Translations under genes and position numbers: made by a program
The notes under the pieces: model-generated
Seen by the model: only the letters and a program-made list of their open reading frames with translations
The model's database searches: none
What the model was told of the DNA's origin: nothing
Source: Shinella sumterensis
GTDB lineage: Bacteria > Pseudomonadota > Alphaproteobacteria > Rhizobiales > Rhizobiaceae
NCBI RefSeq assembly: GCF_004514425.2
Contig: NZ_MYFN02000001.1
Coordinates: 434,001 to 498,000 of the forward strand
DNA length: 64,000 nt
Reading direction: 5' to 3'
In this document: positions 23,936 through 32,921 of the stretch, piece by piece
Layout: each line of letters begins with the position of its first letter
How positions within the stretch are numbered: position 1 is the first letter of the stretch

Positions 23936-23958
23936 GAGGCTCGGTGAAGCCAAGCCTC
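23936..23958 (+). terminator. Hairpin after mtnA, possible terminator
   Basis: GAGGCT and AGCCTC form a 6-bp stem 35 bases past the mtnA stop. There is no clear T-run, so termination efficiency is uncertain. Confidence 0.35.
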
Positions 23959-23965
23959 TCATCTG

Positions 23966-24640
23966 TCACGCCTTTGCCAGATGCTCGAAAAGGTCTTGGG
24001 TTGTCGGCGTGATGTCGAGGCTTGCAGGTATGCAGACCGAAAGATGCCGCTTCGCCCAGCTGTCCACGAGCGGCGTGATGGCAAGCGCATGCGAGCGCCT
24101 GCATCGTCGGGCGATCGTCTCGGGAACGACCGCCACGCCGATACCGGCGGCAGCCGCGGAACATATGGACTCGAATGTGCGCAGCCGGATCCGGTATCGG
24201 AGCTTCACCGCAAGCCTGTCGGCCTGAAGGTCGATGTGATCCTGCAACGCGCCGTTTTCCAATCCCATGAAATACTCGTCGGCCACCTTGTAGAACGGAA
24301 CGTCCTTCTCCTTCGCAAGCCAATGCGACTGCGCCGACACCATGACAAGCCTGCTCACGGTGAAGGGCTTGCGCCGCAGCCCATCCGTGGCAGCGGCATC
24401 GGACAACACGCCGATGTCGGCGAAACCTGCTGCAACGCTTCGGGCGATTTCGTGACTTTGGCGCTCCTGCAGATCGATATCGACCTGCTGATGCATCGCG
24501 ACCCAGGGAATGAGGAGTGCCGGGAGGACGTCCGCGATGGCGGCCGTGTTGGCGCGTAGGCGGATCGTCGCTCGTATACGCTCCTGCTCTCGTCGGCCGC
24601 CGTTGTCCCGGCACTGTTCGGCATGTGGGCGGGGCAGTCA
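23966..24640 (-). pseudogene. LysR regulator remnant lacking the DNA-binding domain
   Basis: The frame encodes only the effector domain of an LTTR. It reads IRLRANTAAIADVLPALLIP, then HQQVDIDLQERQSHEIARSV, ADIGVLSD, SAAAAGIGVAVVPE and the usual C-terminal DLFEHLAKA. Upstream the frame runs through non-helical sequence to a stop near 24640; no winged helix is found in any frame there. An internal ATG at 24496 exists, but a product would lack DNA binding. Probably an inactivated regulator left beside the mtnKA operon. Confidence 0.7.
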
Positions 24641-24840
24641 GTCAGACGGCGCGTCAGTCCCGCAACGTTCAAGCGCTGATTCCTGATCGCGCTCGCGCTT
24701 CTCGGGCTGGAAATGATGCTGAGGTACGTGCTTTAGCTTACGACATGTATTGATCGCTTTCGCGTTCCAAAGCGGCTGAAAGCACCAAACGCCTGGTGTG
24801 GCCGGCAGTCTGCCAAACCGCGCGGCCGTTGGAAACTCAA

Positions 24841-25058
24841 TCGTCGCTTCCCTCGCCAGCATTTTCAGACGTATCCGAAAACCTTCGGAAATGTGCAGGC
24901 GTGCGGCTCGTTCAGCGCGGTCGCCGTCACCTTGTGCAATTGCGTCCACGATTTCCTCGTGCTCGACCTGCGCGGACTGTACGCGGTCAGAGTGTATGTG
25001 GAGCCGGGCAGGAGGCTCAGGTGGACACGCAGATTGCTGAGCGTGTGCGCGTCCTTCC
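24841..25058 (-). pseudogene. GntR/FCD regulator C-terminal remnant, frameshifted
   Basis: Two minus-strand frames together resemble the end of an FCD effector domain: HTLSNLRVHLSLLPGSTY in one frame up to about 24985, then VEHEEIVDAIAQGDGDRAER and AARLHISEGFRIRLKMLARE in another. No N-terminal winged helix is present. The interval 24641-25113 otherwise holds no intact gene. Likely decay product. Confidence 0.6.
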
Positions 25059-25113
25059 AAAAGAAAATGGGCGGCACAAGGCCGCCCATAGACTGGATGT
25101 TCCGGTATTTCGC

Positions 25114-25890
25114 TCAAGCCGGGCGTTCTTCGCCGGCCTTGGGGCGCCAGGTGATCAGGCGCTTTTCGGCGACGTCGAGAAGCAGGTCGATGATCAGGAC
25201 GAACACCGCAAGGATGATGATCCCGGCGAAGACGCCAACCGCATCGAAGTTGCCTTCCGCACGGGCGATCAGGTAGCCGAGGCCGGCGGAAGCGCCGAGA
25301 TACTCGCCGATGATCGCGCCGACGACCGCGAAGCCCACGGAGGTGCGCAGCGACGACAGGATCCAGCTGGCTGCCGCCGGGAAGTAGACATGGCGGAGCA
25401 GATCGGAGCGGCGTGCGCCGAGAATGCGCGTGTTGGACAGCACGACCGGGTTGACTTCGCGCACGCCCTGCATGGCGTTGAAGAACGTCACGAAGAACAC
25501 CAGCGTCACGGCCAGCGCGACCTTCGACCACAGGCCGAGGCCGAGCCAGAGCACGAAGATCGGTGCGAGCACGACGCGCGGAATGGCGTTGATGGCCTTG
25601 ATGAACGGATCGAGGATGCGGGCCGTGAAGGGGCTCAGGCCAAGCCAGACACCTGCGGCGACGCCGAGGCCTGTACCGATCAGGTAGCCGAGCACGGTTT
25701 CGCTGAGCGTGATGCCGACATGCTTGTAGAAGCCGGGATCGATGACCCAGGTGACGACCTGCTGGACGATGTCGAGCGGAGCCGGGAAGAAGAAGCGGTC
25801 GATGACGCCGGTCGTCACACCGAGCTGCCAGCCACCAAGGATCACGGCCAGAAGCGTGATCTGGATGAGACGTACGTTAACGGCTTGCAT
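25114..25890 (-). CDS. ABC transporter permease, TauC/SsuC type
   Basis: A 258-residue BPD_transp_1 permease with about six membrane segments of the nitrate/sulfonate/taurine class. The cytoplasmic coupling loop is ILGARRSDLLRHVYFPAAAS. It is last in the operon tautomerase-binding protein-ATPase-permease and overlaps the ATPase stop by 14 bases. The GntR remnant lies immediately downstream. Confidence 0.93.
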   Translation of the reverse strand: MQAVNVRLIQITLLAVILGGWQLGVTTGVIDRFFFPAPLDIVQQVVTWVIDPGFYKHVGITLSETVLGYLIGTGLGVAAGVWLGLSPFTARILDPFIKAINAIPRVVLAPIFVLWLGLGLWSKVALAVTLVFFVTFFNAMQGVREVNPVVLSNTRILGARRSDLLRHVYFPAAASWILSSLRTSVGFAVVGAIIGEYLGASAGLGYLIARAEGNFDAVGVFAGIIILAVFVLIIDLLLDVAEKRLITWRPKAGEERPA

Positions 25891-26698
25891 AGGACTTCTC
25901 CACTTCGCCCCTGAGCGACGCCCAGATGTCGCGGTAAAGGGTCATGAACTTCGGGTCGAGCTTGATTTCGGAGACGTTTCTCGGACGTTCGAGATCCACG
26001 CCGAAGCTTTCGATGACGCGGCTGCGCGGACCTGCCGCCAGCACGACGACGCGGTCGCCGAGCGCAATGGCTTCCTCGAGGTCATGGGTAATCATGACGA
26101 CAGCGCGGCGGTCTTCCTGCCACAGGCGCAGCAGTTCGTTCTGCATCAGGTGGCGCGTATGGATGTCGAGCGCGGAGAAGGGCTCGTCCATGAGAATGAC
26201 CTTGGGTTCGGTGATCAGCGCCTGCGCCATCTGGACACGTTTGCGCTGGCCGCCCGAAAGCTGGTGCGGGAAGCGGCCTTCGAAGCCCTTCAGGCCGACC
26301 TTCTCCAGCCACGCCATGACCTTGACGCGGCGCTCTTCGACGGGCACGCCGCGAAACATCAGGCCAAGCTCGACGTTCTGGAACGCGGTCTTCCAGGGCA
26401 GGAGGGCATCCTGCTGGAAGAGATAGCCGATGTTGTTCTGAACGCTCTTGACCTGTGCGCCGTCGATGGAAACCTGGCCTTTCGCGGGCTTCAGAAGGCC
26501 CGCGATGGCGTTGAGGATGGTGGACTTGCCGCACCCGGTCGGCCCGACGATCGACAGGAACTCGCCGTTTCCAACGGTGAGGTTGACGTTCTCGACTGCG
26601 ACGAACGACCCGAACGCCATCGTGACGTCGTCGATCGTGACCATCGGGGGCAGACCGGGCTGCGGCACAGCCTCGATTTTAGCTGCTGCAATAGACAT
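25877..26698 (-). CDS. ABC transporter ATP-binding protein, TauB/SsuB type
   Basis: A 273-residue ATPase. Walker A GPTGCGKST, signature LSGGQRKRVQMAQAL, Walker B VILMDEPFSALD and the switch ITHDLEEA are all intact. The N-terminal MVTIDDVTMAFGSFVAVENV is usual for this class. It lies 11 bases after the binding-protein gene and overlaps the permease gene. Energises uptake of the ligand bound by the protein at 26710-27711. Confidence 0.94.
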   Translation of the reverse strand: MSIAAAKIEAVPQPGLPPMVTIDDVTMAFGSFVAVENVNLTVGNGEFLSIVGPTGCGKSTILNAIAGLLKPAKGQVSIDGAQVKSVQNNIGYLFQQDALLPWKTAFQNVELGLMFRGVPVEERRVKVMAWLEKVGLKGFEGRFPHQLSGGQRKRVQMAQALITEPKVILMDEPFSALDIHTRHLMQNELLRLWQEDRRAVVMITHDLEEAIALGDRVVVLAAGPRSRVIESFGVDLERPRNVSEIKLDPKFMTLYRDIWASLRGEVEKSYASR

Positions 26699-26709
26699 GA
26701 TGGTTTTCC

Positions 26710-27711
26710 TTAGTTCTTGGCGGGCTGGCCTGCAGCCTCGACGAACTTGTTCGTGTAGGTCGCGCCCAGATCGATGGTGGCGTTGCCGACGCTTTCGTTG
26801 AAGCTCTTCAGCACGGCCAGCGGGGTTTCCAGATCGGCCGGAACGAACTTGCCGTCCTCGGAGAAGATCGCCTTGGCGTTCTCGACGGCCTTGATATACG
26901 TCTGCTTGTCGCCGGACACGAAGTCCTCCGGCAGCTTGGCGACGATTTCCTCGGCCGAATGATCCTTCATCCAGTGCAGCGCCTTGAGCGTCGCATTGGT
27001 GACCTTCTGAATGACTTGCGGGTTGGCCTTGATATAGTCCTGGTTCGCATAGAGCACGGACGTGGGATAGATGCCGCCGTAGACGGCTTTTGCACCTTCG
27101 TCGCTGCGGGCGTCGATCAGGATCTTGCCGAGACCGCGCTCGACGACGATCGTCGCGGCCGGGTCGTAGTTGACCAGAAGGTCGATCTTGCCCTGCTGGA
27201 GCGCCGCGACCGCGGCAGCACCCGAACCGACGCCGATGATCGAGATGTCATCGTCGGTCAGGCCGTGCTGCTTGAGATAGTAGCGGATGAAGAAGTCGGA
27301 CGACGAACCCGGCGCGGTGATGCCGACATTCTTGCCCTTGATCGTTTCCGGCTTGGCCGGGTCGAAATCCGTGTCGTTCTTGCCGGCGAGCACGAGGCCG
27401 GAATTGCGTGCGAGCTGGATGAAGCCGATGACGTGCTTGCCCTGCGCCTGCATCTGGATCGTGTGGTCGTAGAAACCGACGGCGACGTCGGTCGAGCCGG
27501 CAACCAGCGCCTGAAGCACCTTGGAACCGCCCTGGGCGAAGTTCTCGATCGTCACGTCGAGACCTTCTTCCTTGTAGAAGCCGAGGCTTTCGGCAACCGG
27601 GAAGGGCAGGTTGTTCAGGTTATAGGAGCCGACGCTCATACGAACGGAATCGGCGTGGGCGGCAGTGGTCAGGGCGAGCACAGCGGCAGTCGCCAGAAGT
27701 AGTTTGCGCAT
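26710..27711 (-). CDS. Periplasmic binding protein, NitT/TauT family
   Basis: A 333-residue SsuA/THI5-like (NMT1) binding protein. The signal peptide MRKLLLATAAVLALTTAAHA is cleaved before DSVRM. Features are PVAESLGFYKEEGLDVTIE, FAQGGSKVLQALVAGSTDVA and the GVGSGAAAVAALQQGKID segment of this class. It follows the PrpF-like tautomerase gene by 40 bases. Members bind sulfonates, pyrimidines, aromatic acids and others. The tautomerase and LysR context suggests an aromatic or unsaturated dicarboxylic acid (inference). Confidence 0.9.
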   Translation of the reverse strand: MRKLLLATAAVLALTTAAHADSVRMSVGSYNLNNLPFPVAESLGFYKEEGLDVTIENFAQGGSKVLQALVAGSTDVAVGFYDHTIQMQAQGKHVIGFIQLARNSGLVLAGKNDTDFDPAKPETIKGKNVGITAPGSSSDFFIRYYLKQHGLTDDDISIIGVGSGAAAVAALQQGKIDLLVNYDPAATIVVERGLGKILIDARSDEGAKAVYGGIYPTSVLYANQDYIKANPQVIQKVTNATLKALHWMKDHSAEEIVAKLPEDFVSGDKQTYIKAVENAKAIFSEDGKFVPADLETPLAVLKSFNESVGNATIDLGATYTNKFVEAAGQPAKN

Positions 27712-27751
27712 GAATTTCCTCCGTTAATGCTCCGGTCCTCACCAGAGCGCG

Positions 27752-28834
27752 TTAAGCAGCGTGATCCACACGCTCTTTGGGCTTTGCGAAGGCATAACCT
27801 TCGAAAAGTCGTCTTGCGGTCCTCACCAGGCCCGCGACAGTGGCCCCGTTTCGTATCTCCAGTTGGACGTCGATGCGTCCGCCGGGGTGTTCGATACGAA
27901 TCAGGGCCGGCAGTTCCGTAGCGCCGGCAATCGACGAAGCGACGGTACCCACGCTGGCCACCGCCGTCGCGATTCCGACAGCGCCGGTGGTCGCGAGAGC
28001 AGGATGGCAGTCATTCGGCATGAAATAGCGGACGGACAGCGTGCCGCCTTTTCGCGGCGCCGAAAGGATGACCGGTTTCGGGATCACCATATCCGATACG
28101 TCGCCCATGCCCATCAAGCGCCCGGCCTCCGTACGGATGGATGCCAGCTTCGCGATCAATTCACTGTTGGCCGACAGGGAGGCGGCATCTTCGTAACCGG
28201 TGACACCAACGTCTTCCGCGCGCATCAGAACCATCGGAATGGCGCAATCGATCGAGGTCACGGGTATGCCCTGGATGATATCCGAAGGATTTCCCGTGGG
28301 AAACAGTTTGCCCGTCTTCGCGCCGGCCGCGTCAAGAAAGGTGAGGGCGATCGGTGCCGCCAGCCCCGGAACGCCGTCGATCGACGCGTCGCCGAGATAG
28401 ATCACCTCGCCGTTGCGGGTCGGCACCTTGGCCTCGATGATCTTCTTGGTGTTGACGTTGTGAATGCGCACGAGCGTGCTCGTCCCGGTGGCCTGGACAA
28501 GCCCGGCCTCGATTGCGAAGGGCCCGACGGCTGCAAGCATGTTGCCGCAGTTCGGCGAATAGTCGACCATCTGCCTGTCGGTTCGCACCTGAGCGAAGAG
28601 ATAATCGACGTCCGCCCCGTCCACGCTGGCGGGACCGATGATGGCGACCTTCGATGTTACAGGATTTCCGCCGCCGATCCCGTCGATCTGGAGAGGGTGG
28701 CCGGAGCCCATGATGGACAGGAGTACGGCATCGCACTTTTCTCTGTCGGCAGGAAGATCGGAAGCAAGAAAGAACGGACCGCGCGACGTGCCTCCGCGCA
28801 TCAGGACGCATGGAATGCGTATCAGATCGTTCAT
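27752..28834 (-). CDS. PrpF/GalD-like isomerase (4-oxalomesaconate tautomerase family)
   Basis: A 360-residue PrpF-family protein with two diaminopimelate-epimerase-like domains. Seen: MRGGTSRGPFF near residue 13, GSGHPLQIDGIGGGNPVTSK, the SPNCGNM motif with the catalytic Cys, and CHPALATTGAVG in the second half. Members move a double bond in aconitate-like acids (PrpF) or tautomerise 4-oxalomesaconate in gallate or protocatechuate meta-cleavage (GalD). It is first in an operon with a TauT-type importer and divergent from a LysR gene. No other ring-cleavage gene is in the window, so the exact substrate is open. Confidence 0.87.
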   Translation of the reverse strand: MNDLIRIPCVLMRGGTSRGPFFLASDLPADREKCDAVLLSIMGSGHPLQIDGIGGGNPVTSKVAIIGPASVDGADVDYLFAQVRTDRQMVDYSPNCGNMLAAVGPFAIEAGLVQATGTSTLVRIHNVNTKKIIEAKVPTRNGEVIYLGDASIDGVPGLAAPIALTFLDAAGAKTGKLFPTGNPSDIIQGIPVTSIDCAIPMVLMRAEDVGVTGYEDAASLSANSELIAKLASIRTEAGRLMGMGDVSDMVIPKPVILSAPRKGGTLSVRYFMPNDCHPALATTGAVGIATAVASVGTVASSIAGATELPALIRIEHPGGRIDVQLEIRNGATVAGLVRTARRLFEGYAFAKPKERVDHAA

Positions 28835-28846
28835 TTCCTCACCTCA

Positions 28847-28888
28847 ATATTGCGTAACCCGGATTAATCGGGTGTCTTGTTGCAATAT
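28847..28888. promoter_or_regulatory. Nested dyad, probable LysR binding site
   Basis: Outer arms ATATTGC (28847-28853) and GCAATAT (28882-28888) enclose inner arms ACCCG (28857-28861) and CGGGT (28869-28873) around GATTAAT. This concentric symmetry in a 105-bp divergent intergenic region between a LysR gene and its presumed target operon fits LTTR recognition and activation sites. Confidence 0.55.
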
Positions 28889-28939
28889 GCGAAATGTGGG
28901 ATAGCTGTGAAATGCAATGTTTGAAGGGATTGATGCGTC

Positions 28940-29836
28940 ATGAGCATAAATTGTGAGATTTTTGATCTGCGTGCTTTTCAGGCGGTCGTCGATCTCGAAA
29001 GTTTTCACCGCGCTGCCGAGGCCCTTCATATTTCGCAGCCCGCGTTGACGCGGCGCATCCAAAAACTGGAACAATCCATTGGCGCGCCGCTGCTCGATCG
29101 CACCACCCGGCACGTTGCGCCGACGGCGACCGGACAGGAACTGCTGCCGCTTGTGCGCCGCATGCTGGAGGAGTTCGACGGGTCGCTTTTCGCTCTCAAG
29201 GAGGGCGGCTCCCAGCGCCGCGGGCTCATCACGATGGCGTGTGTACCCACCGCCGCGTTTTATTTTTTGCCAACGGTCATCAAGACATTCGGCAACGATT
29301 ACCCGCACATAAGGCTTCGCATCCGCGATCTCACCGCCAATGAAGGTCTGCAGGCCGTCGCGCGCGGAGAAGTCGAGTTCGGCATCAACCTGATGGGGAA
29401 TTCGGATCCGGACCTGTCGTTCGAGCCGCTCATCGACGACCCGTTCGTGCTGGCGATGCGCAAGGACCATCCGCTTGCCGAATTCGATCAGATCCATTGG
29501 CGCCAGCTCGACGGCTATCCCCTGGTGGTGGTCGACCGCTCCAGCGGCAACAGGGCGCTTCTGGATGGCGCGCTTGCCAAACACAATCTGCGCCTCAACT
29601 GGTTCTACGAGGTGACGCATCTGAACACATCGCTCGGTCTGGTCGAAGCCGGGCTCGGCATATCCGTCCTCCCGCGGCTTGCCACGCCCCAGGAGGAACA
29701 CCCCTATCTGGTGACGCGTCCGATTATTGACCCCGTCGTCACGAGAACCATCGGCATCGTCCGCCGCCGCAGCGCGCCGCTTTCGCCGGCGGCTGAAAAG
29801 TTCATTCAGGTCCTGCTAAACGTTTGGAAACGATGA
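28940..29836 (+). CDS. LysR-family transcriptional regulator
   Basis: A 298-residue LTTR with complete winged helix (FDLRAFQAVVDLESFHRAAE, then LHISQPALTRRIQKLEQSI) and an effector domain with GLITMACVPTAAFYFLPTVI and GLGISVLPRLA. Divergent from the tautomerase-TauT importer operon, which it most likely activates in response to the imported acid. The nested dyad at 28847-28888 lies between them. Effector unknown. Confidence 0.92.
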   Translation: MSINCEIFDLRAFQAVVDLESFHRAAEALHISQPALTRRIQKLEQSIGAPLLDRTTRHVAPTATGQELLPLVRRMLEEFDGSLFALKEGGSQRRGLITMACVPTAAFYFLPTVIKTFGNDYPHIRLRIRDLTANEGLQAVARGEVEFGINLMGNSDPDLSFEPLIDDPFVLAMRKDHPLAEFDQIHWRQLDGYPLVVVDRSSGNRALLDGALAKHNLRLNWFYEVTHLNTSLGLVEAGLGISVLPRLATPQEEHPYLVTRPIIDPVVTRTIGIVRRRSAPLSPAAEKFIQVLLNVWKR

Positions 29837-30108
29837 TATTTTTTCGCCTCGCGCAGGCGATATATAGTTCGAGCCGACCTGCGAGCCCAGCTTTCTGAAA
29901 GACCGCCAAACTCGTGTTTGCGACACGGTTTTCCGTGTGCCGAACGCCCCTTTTATCGTCCACCGATAAGCGGTGGTTTGAATGTCGAAGCGTGCGTTCA
30001 AGGCTATCTGACGGCCAGCGCGATTCCCACACGATGAAATTGCGAAAGCGCCCAAGGGGCATTCCCGGGGCACTCTGAGTACCCGCCAACAGCTCATAAT
30101 TATCGATG

Positions 30109-30156
30109 TTGACAAATTGAAAATTTTACTTTGATATACGCTTATCGATATATAAG
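30109..30156 (+). promoter_or_regulatory. Predicted promoter and dyad upstream of FAD oxidase
   Basis: TTGACA at 30109-30114 is a perfect -35; a weak -10 (TGATAT, 30132-30137) follows at 17 bp. Just downstream CTTAT-CGATAT-ATAAG (30141-30156) is a perfect 5-bp dyad where a repressor, perhaps the IclR protein encoded next, could act. The rest of the AT-richer 29837-30181 interval shows no gene I can support. Confidence 0.45.
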
Positions 30157-30181
30157 TATCGCATAGCGATAGCAGGCAGAA

Positions 30182-31537
30182 ATGTATGATCCTCTTGTTC
30201 ACCCCTTTCCAGATCAGGCGCAGTCCAATCCGGACTCATACTGGCTGAAGGTCAGCACAGGCGAGCCGGAAGATGATGGCGCCGTCGCAGGAGATGTCGA
30301 TGCGGATGTCGCCATCATCGGTGGTGGCTACACGGGCCTGTCGGCGGCATTGGCTTTGGGGCGTGATCACGGGATCAAGGCCACTGTTCTCGAGGCTCGG
30401 TCTTCCGCATGGGGATGCAGCGGACGGAACGGCAGTTTTGCCCGCATTTCCGGCGGGCGTGTGCCGTGGTCGACGTTGGTGAAGACATATGGTGCGGAGG
30501 TTGCCCGGGCCTATTTCGGGGAACTCCGGCAGGGCCTCGATACCGTTCGCGCGTTAATCGCGGATGGCAGCGTCGATTGCGACAAGCAGCCGGACGGCGT
30601 CTACAAGGTCGCGACGTTTGCCAGCCATGCGGCTGCGCTGAAGCGGGAAGAGGAACTTTACAACACGGTTCTCGGCTATTCCGCACGCTATGTCGATGCC
30701 GCGGGGGTGCGTGGCATTCATGAGGGGCCGGAAAGTCACGGCGCGCTCTATCTGCCCGACGGGTTCTCCCTCGATCCCCTGAAATTTGCGCAGGGAGTCC
30801 ATCACATGGCGCGCAGCCATGGTGCGCGCGTTCACACGAATTCTCCCGTCGTCGGCTGGAAGACGCAGGGCACTGTACATCACCTCGCGACACCCGGCGG
30901 AACCGTTCGCGCCAGACGGGTCATCGTTGCGACCAATGGCTACACGTCATCGCGCCTGCATTCGAGACTAGCTGGCCGCGTTCTGCCCGTTCATTCCCAG
31001 ATCATCGTCACGGCGCCGATGACACAAGCGCAAGTCGATGCCAGCCTGCCCTCCGGTAGCTGCATGTTCGATACCCGTGGCCTGCTCTTCTACTATCGCC
31101 GTCTTCCCGACAATCGCATGCTGTTCGGCGGGCGTAGTGCGATTTCGGGTGCGGACGCGGCGGCGCCCCGCCACAGGCAATATCTCTACGAGGCGATGAC
31201 GCGGAAGTTTCCGGCGCTCGCCGGGATCGCCGTGGAGAACTGGTGGGGTGGATGGGTCGCAGTCACCCGTAACTCCCTGCCGTTCTGCTATCAGGTCCCG
31301 GGTCTCGGCGATGTCTTCACCGCCGGCGGCTATGCGGGCAGCGGCGTCTCCTTCTCCATTCATCTCGGCACGAAGCTGGCGATGATGGCGGCCGGCAAGC
31401 CGTTCGAGACGGGTGCGACATTCCTGACCCGTGAACCGGAACGCTATCCGTTCGCGTCGTTCATCCGGCTTGGCCAGTGGATGGCTTATCGCTGGTTGCA
31501 TGCCAAGGACGCGCGTGAAGCGCGTCGGGCAGGTTGA
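30182..31537 (+). CDS. FAD-dependent amine oxidase (DAO/PuuB-like)
   Basis: A 451-residue glycine-oxidase/DAO-fold flavoenzyme. The Rossmann motif is VAIIGGGYTGLSAALALG near residue 43; SAWGCSGRNGSF follows, as in gamma-glutamylputrescine oxidase PuuB; WWGGWVAVTRNSLP and GYAGSGVSFSIHLG complete the FAD site. It would oxidise a primary or secondary amine to an imine or aldehyde with H2O2. The IclR regulator, RidA imine deaminase and a polyamine-type importer follow in the same direction. Substrate inferred as an amine or opine-like compound. Confidence 0.87.
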   Translation: MYDPLVHPFPDQAQSNPDSYWLKVSTGEPEDDGAVAGDVDADVAIIGGGYTGLSAALALGRDHGIKATVLEARSSAWGCSGRNGSFARISGGRVPWSTLVKTYGAEVARAYFGELRQGLDTVRALIADGSVDCDKQPDGVYKVATFASHAAALKREEELYNTVLGYSARYVDAAGVRGIHEGPESHGALYLPDGFSLDPLKFAQGVHHMARSHGARVHTNSPVVGWKTQGTVHHLATPGGTVRARRVIVATNGYTSSRLHSRLAGRVLPVHSQIIVTAPMTQAQVDASLPSGSCMFDTRGLLFYYRRLPDNRMLFGGRSAISGADAAAPRHRQYLYEAMTRKFPALAGIAVENWWGGWVAVTRNSLPFCYQVPGLGDVFTAGGYAGSGVSFSIHLGTKLAMMAAGKPFETGATFLTREPERYPFASFIRLGQWMAYRWLHAKDAREARRAG

Positions 31538-31646
31538 ACATGCTCAATGGCTTTACAGAGCAGCGTCGCGCGAGCTCGGTTCGATCCAACGCGGACGGGC
31601 AAACCGCCCATCGCCATCGCATCGTGACAGCGGGGAGGGGAGTGCT

Positions 31647-32495
31647 ATGACTGCAGGTCTCTCCAACCTGACGCGATTGGCTACCATGACTGAAGCTGAA
31701 GATTCACCTCTCTACGTCACCGCCCTTGCAAAAGGCCTTTCCGTTCTGACGGCCTTCGGTCCGTCACGACCGGCGATGAACCTCCTGGAACTCGCGGATG
31801 CCACCGGCCTGAACAAGAGCACCATTCAGCGTTCCGTGTTCACGCTGGAAGCGCTCGGCTACCTCGCGCGTGACGGCGGCTCCAAGCGATACCGGCTGAC
31901 GGTCAAGTCGCTGGAAATGGGGACCGGCTACCTCCAGACCGCGGAATTGGTGGAGAGGGCCAACCCCTTCATCCAGCAGCTGAACCGCCAGACGGGCGAG
32001 AGCTGTAACCTGCTGGAGCCATGGGAAACGGACATGGTGTATGTGGCCCGGTTCACAAGCCACAAGGAAATGCCGATCCATGTTCCGATCGGTCAACGTC
32101 TTCCAATGTACTGCACGGCGGCAGGCCGCGCCTATCTCTCGGCGCTGCCGAAGGAGGCGGCGAGCGCATACATAGAGCGGTCAAAAAGGACGGCGTTCAC
32201 CGCCCACACCGTGACGGATCCCGACGCGTTGATGGCGTTGCTGCAGCGCGCCCACACCGACGGTTTCTCACTCATTACCGAAGAAATCTACGTCGGCGAC
32301 ATCGCTGTCGGCGCCTGCATCGTCAATGCAGATGGTCAGCCACTTGCCGCGATCAATATCTCCGTGCCGTTCAGCCGGTGGCGGCCGGAACAGGTCCTGT
32401 CCGATCTCGCCCCGCAGCTCGTAAACACGGCACGAGCGATTTCGAGTGCCGCGAAGGGGCTGAAGCCCGCCGGCACAATCAAGCAACAAACGTAG
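31647..32495 (+). CDS. IclR-family transcriptional regulator
   Basis: A 282-residue IclR protein. The winged helix (LAKGLSVLTAF, LLELADATGLNKSTIQRSV) is followed by the IclR effector domain with PIHVPIGQRLPMYCTAAGRA and ITEEIYVGDIAVGACIVNAD. The start ATG at 31647 has GGGGAGGGGAG just upstream. It lies 109 bases after the FAD oxidase and 18 before ridA, so it is embedded in the catabolic block it probably controls. Confidence 0.92.
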   Translation: MTAGLSNLTRLATMTEAEDSPLYVTALAKGLSVLTAFGPSRPAMNLLELADATGLNKSTIQRSVFTLEALGYLARDGGSKRYRLTVKSLEMGTGYLQTAELVERANPFIQQLNRQTGESCNLLEPWETDMVYVARFTSHKEMPIHVPIGQRLPMYCTAAGRAYLSALPKEAASAYIERSKRTAFTAHTVTDPDALMALLQRAHTDGFSLITEEIYVGDIAVGACIVNADGQPLAAINISVPFSRWRPEQVLSDLAPQLVNTARAISSAAKGLKPAGTIKQQT

Positions 32496-32513
32496 TTTTC
32501 GTAAGGAGATCGA

Positions 32514-32867
32514 ATGTCCATCCAACGCTTTGAACCGAACGGCAAGCGCCTGAGCCATGTGCTCGTTCACAACGGCATCGCCTATGTCACCGGGCAAGTG
32601 CCGGCCGATCGCAGTCAGGATGTCGCCGGCCAGACCGGCCAGGTTCTGGCGCGCATCGACGAGCTTCTCGCCAAGGCCGGAACCGACAAGTCCAAGATCC
32701 TTTTCGCACAGGTCTGGCTCAAGCACGTCGTCTCGGATTTCGCGGCGATGAACAAGGCCTGGGAAGACTGGATTCCGGAAACGGCGCTGCCGGCTCGTGC
32801 AACCGTCGAGGCCAATCTCGCAGCAGAGAACATTCTCGTCGAGATCGCAGTCCAGGCGGCTGTGTAA
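32514..32867 (+). CDS. ridA: RidA-family imine/enamine deaminase
   Basis: A 117-residue YjgF/YER057c/UK114 protein, trimeric, hydrolysing reactive enamines and imines. Visible: the N-terminal RLSHVLVHNGIAYVTGQVP, AQVWLKHVVSDFAAMNKAWEDW, and ARATVEANLAAENILVEIAV with the Arg that binds the substrate carboxylate. The position between an amine oxidase and a SoxA/SoxB-like pair suggests clearing imine products. The symbol denotes the family; subgroup Rid2-7 is possible. Confidence 0.9.
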   Translation: MSIQRFEPNGKRLSHVLVHNGIAYVTGQVPADRSQDVAGQTGQVLARIDELLAKAGTDKSKILFAQVWLKHVVSDFAAMNKAWEDWIPETALPARATVEANLAAENILVEIAVQAAV

Positions 32868-32921
32868 CGTTCAAGCGCATTCACAATCGAAGAATTCCAA
32901 GCAAAGGATGGGGAACCGAAT

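Noticed and set aside
23966-24496. Treating the LysR effector domain as a functional short gene from ATG 24496.
   Set aside because: The conserved domain continues in frame upstream of that ATG without a start, and no DNA-binding region exists, so a remnant is the better reading.
29816-30202. Open frame on the minus strand across the AT-rich gap before the FAD oxidase.
   Set aside because: No ribosome site, no recognisable domain, and it covers the promoter region of the gene at 30182.
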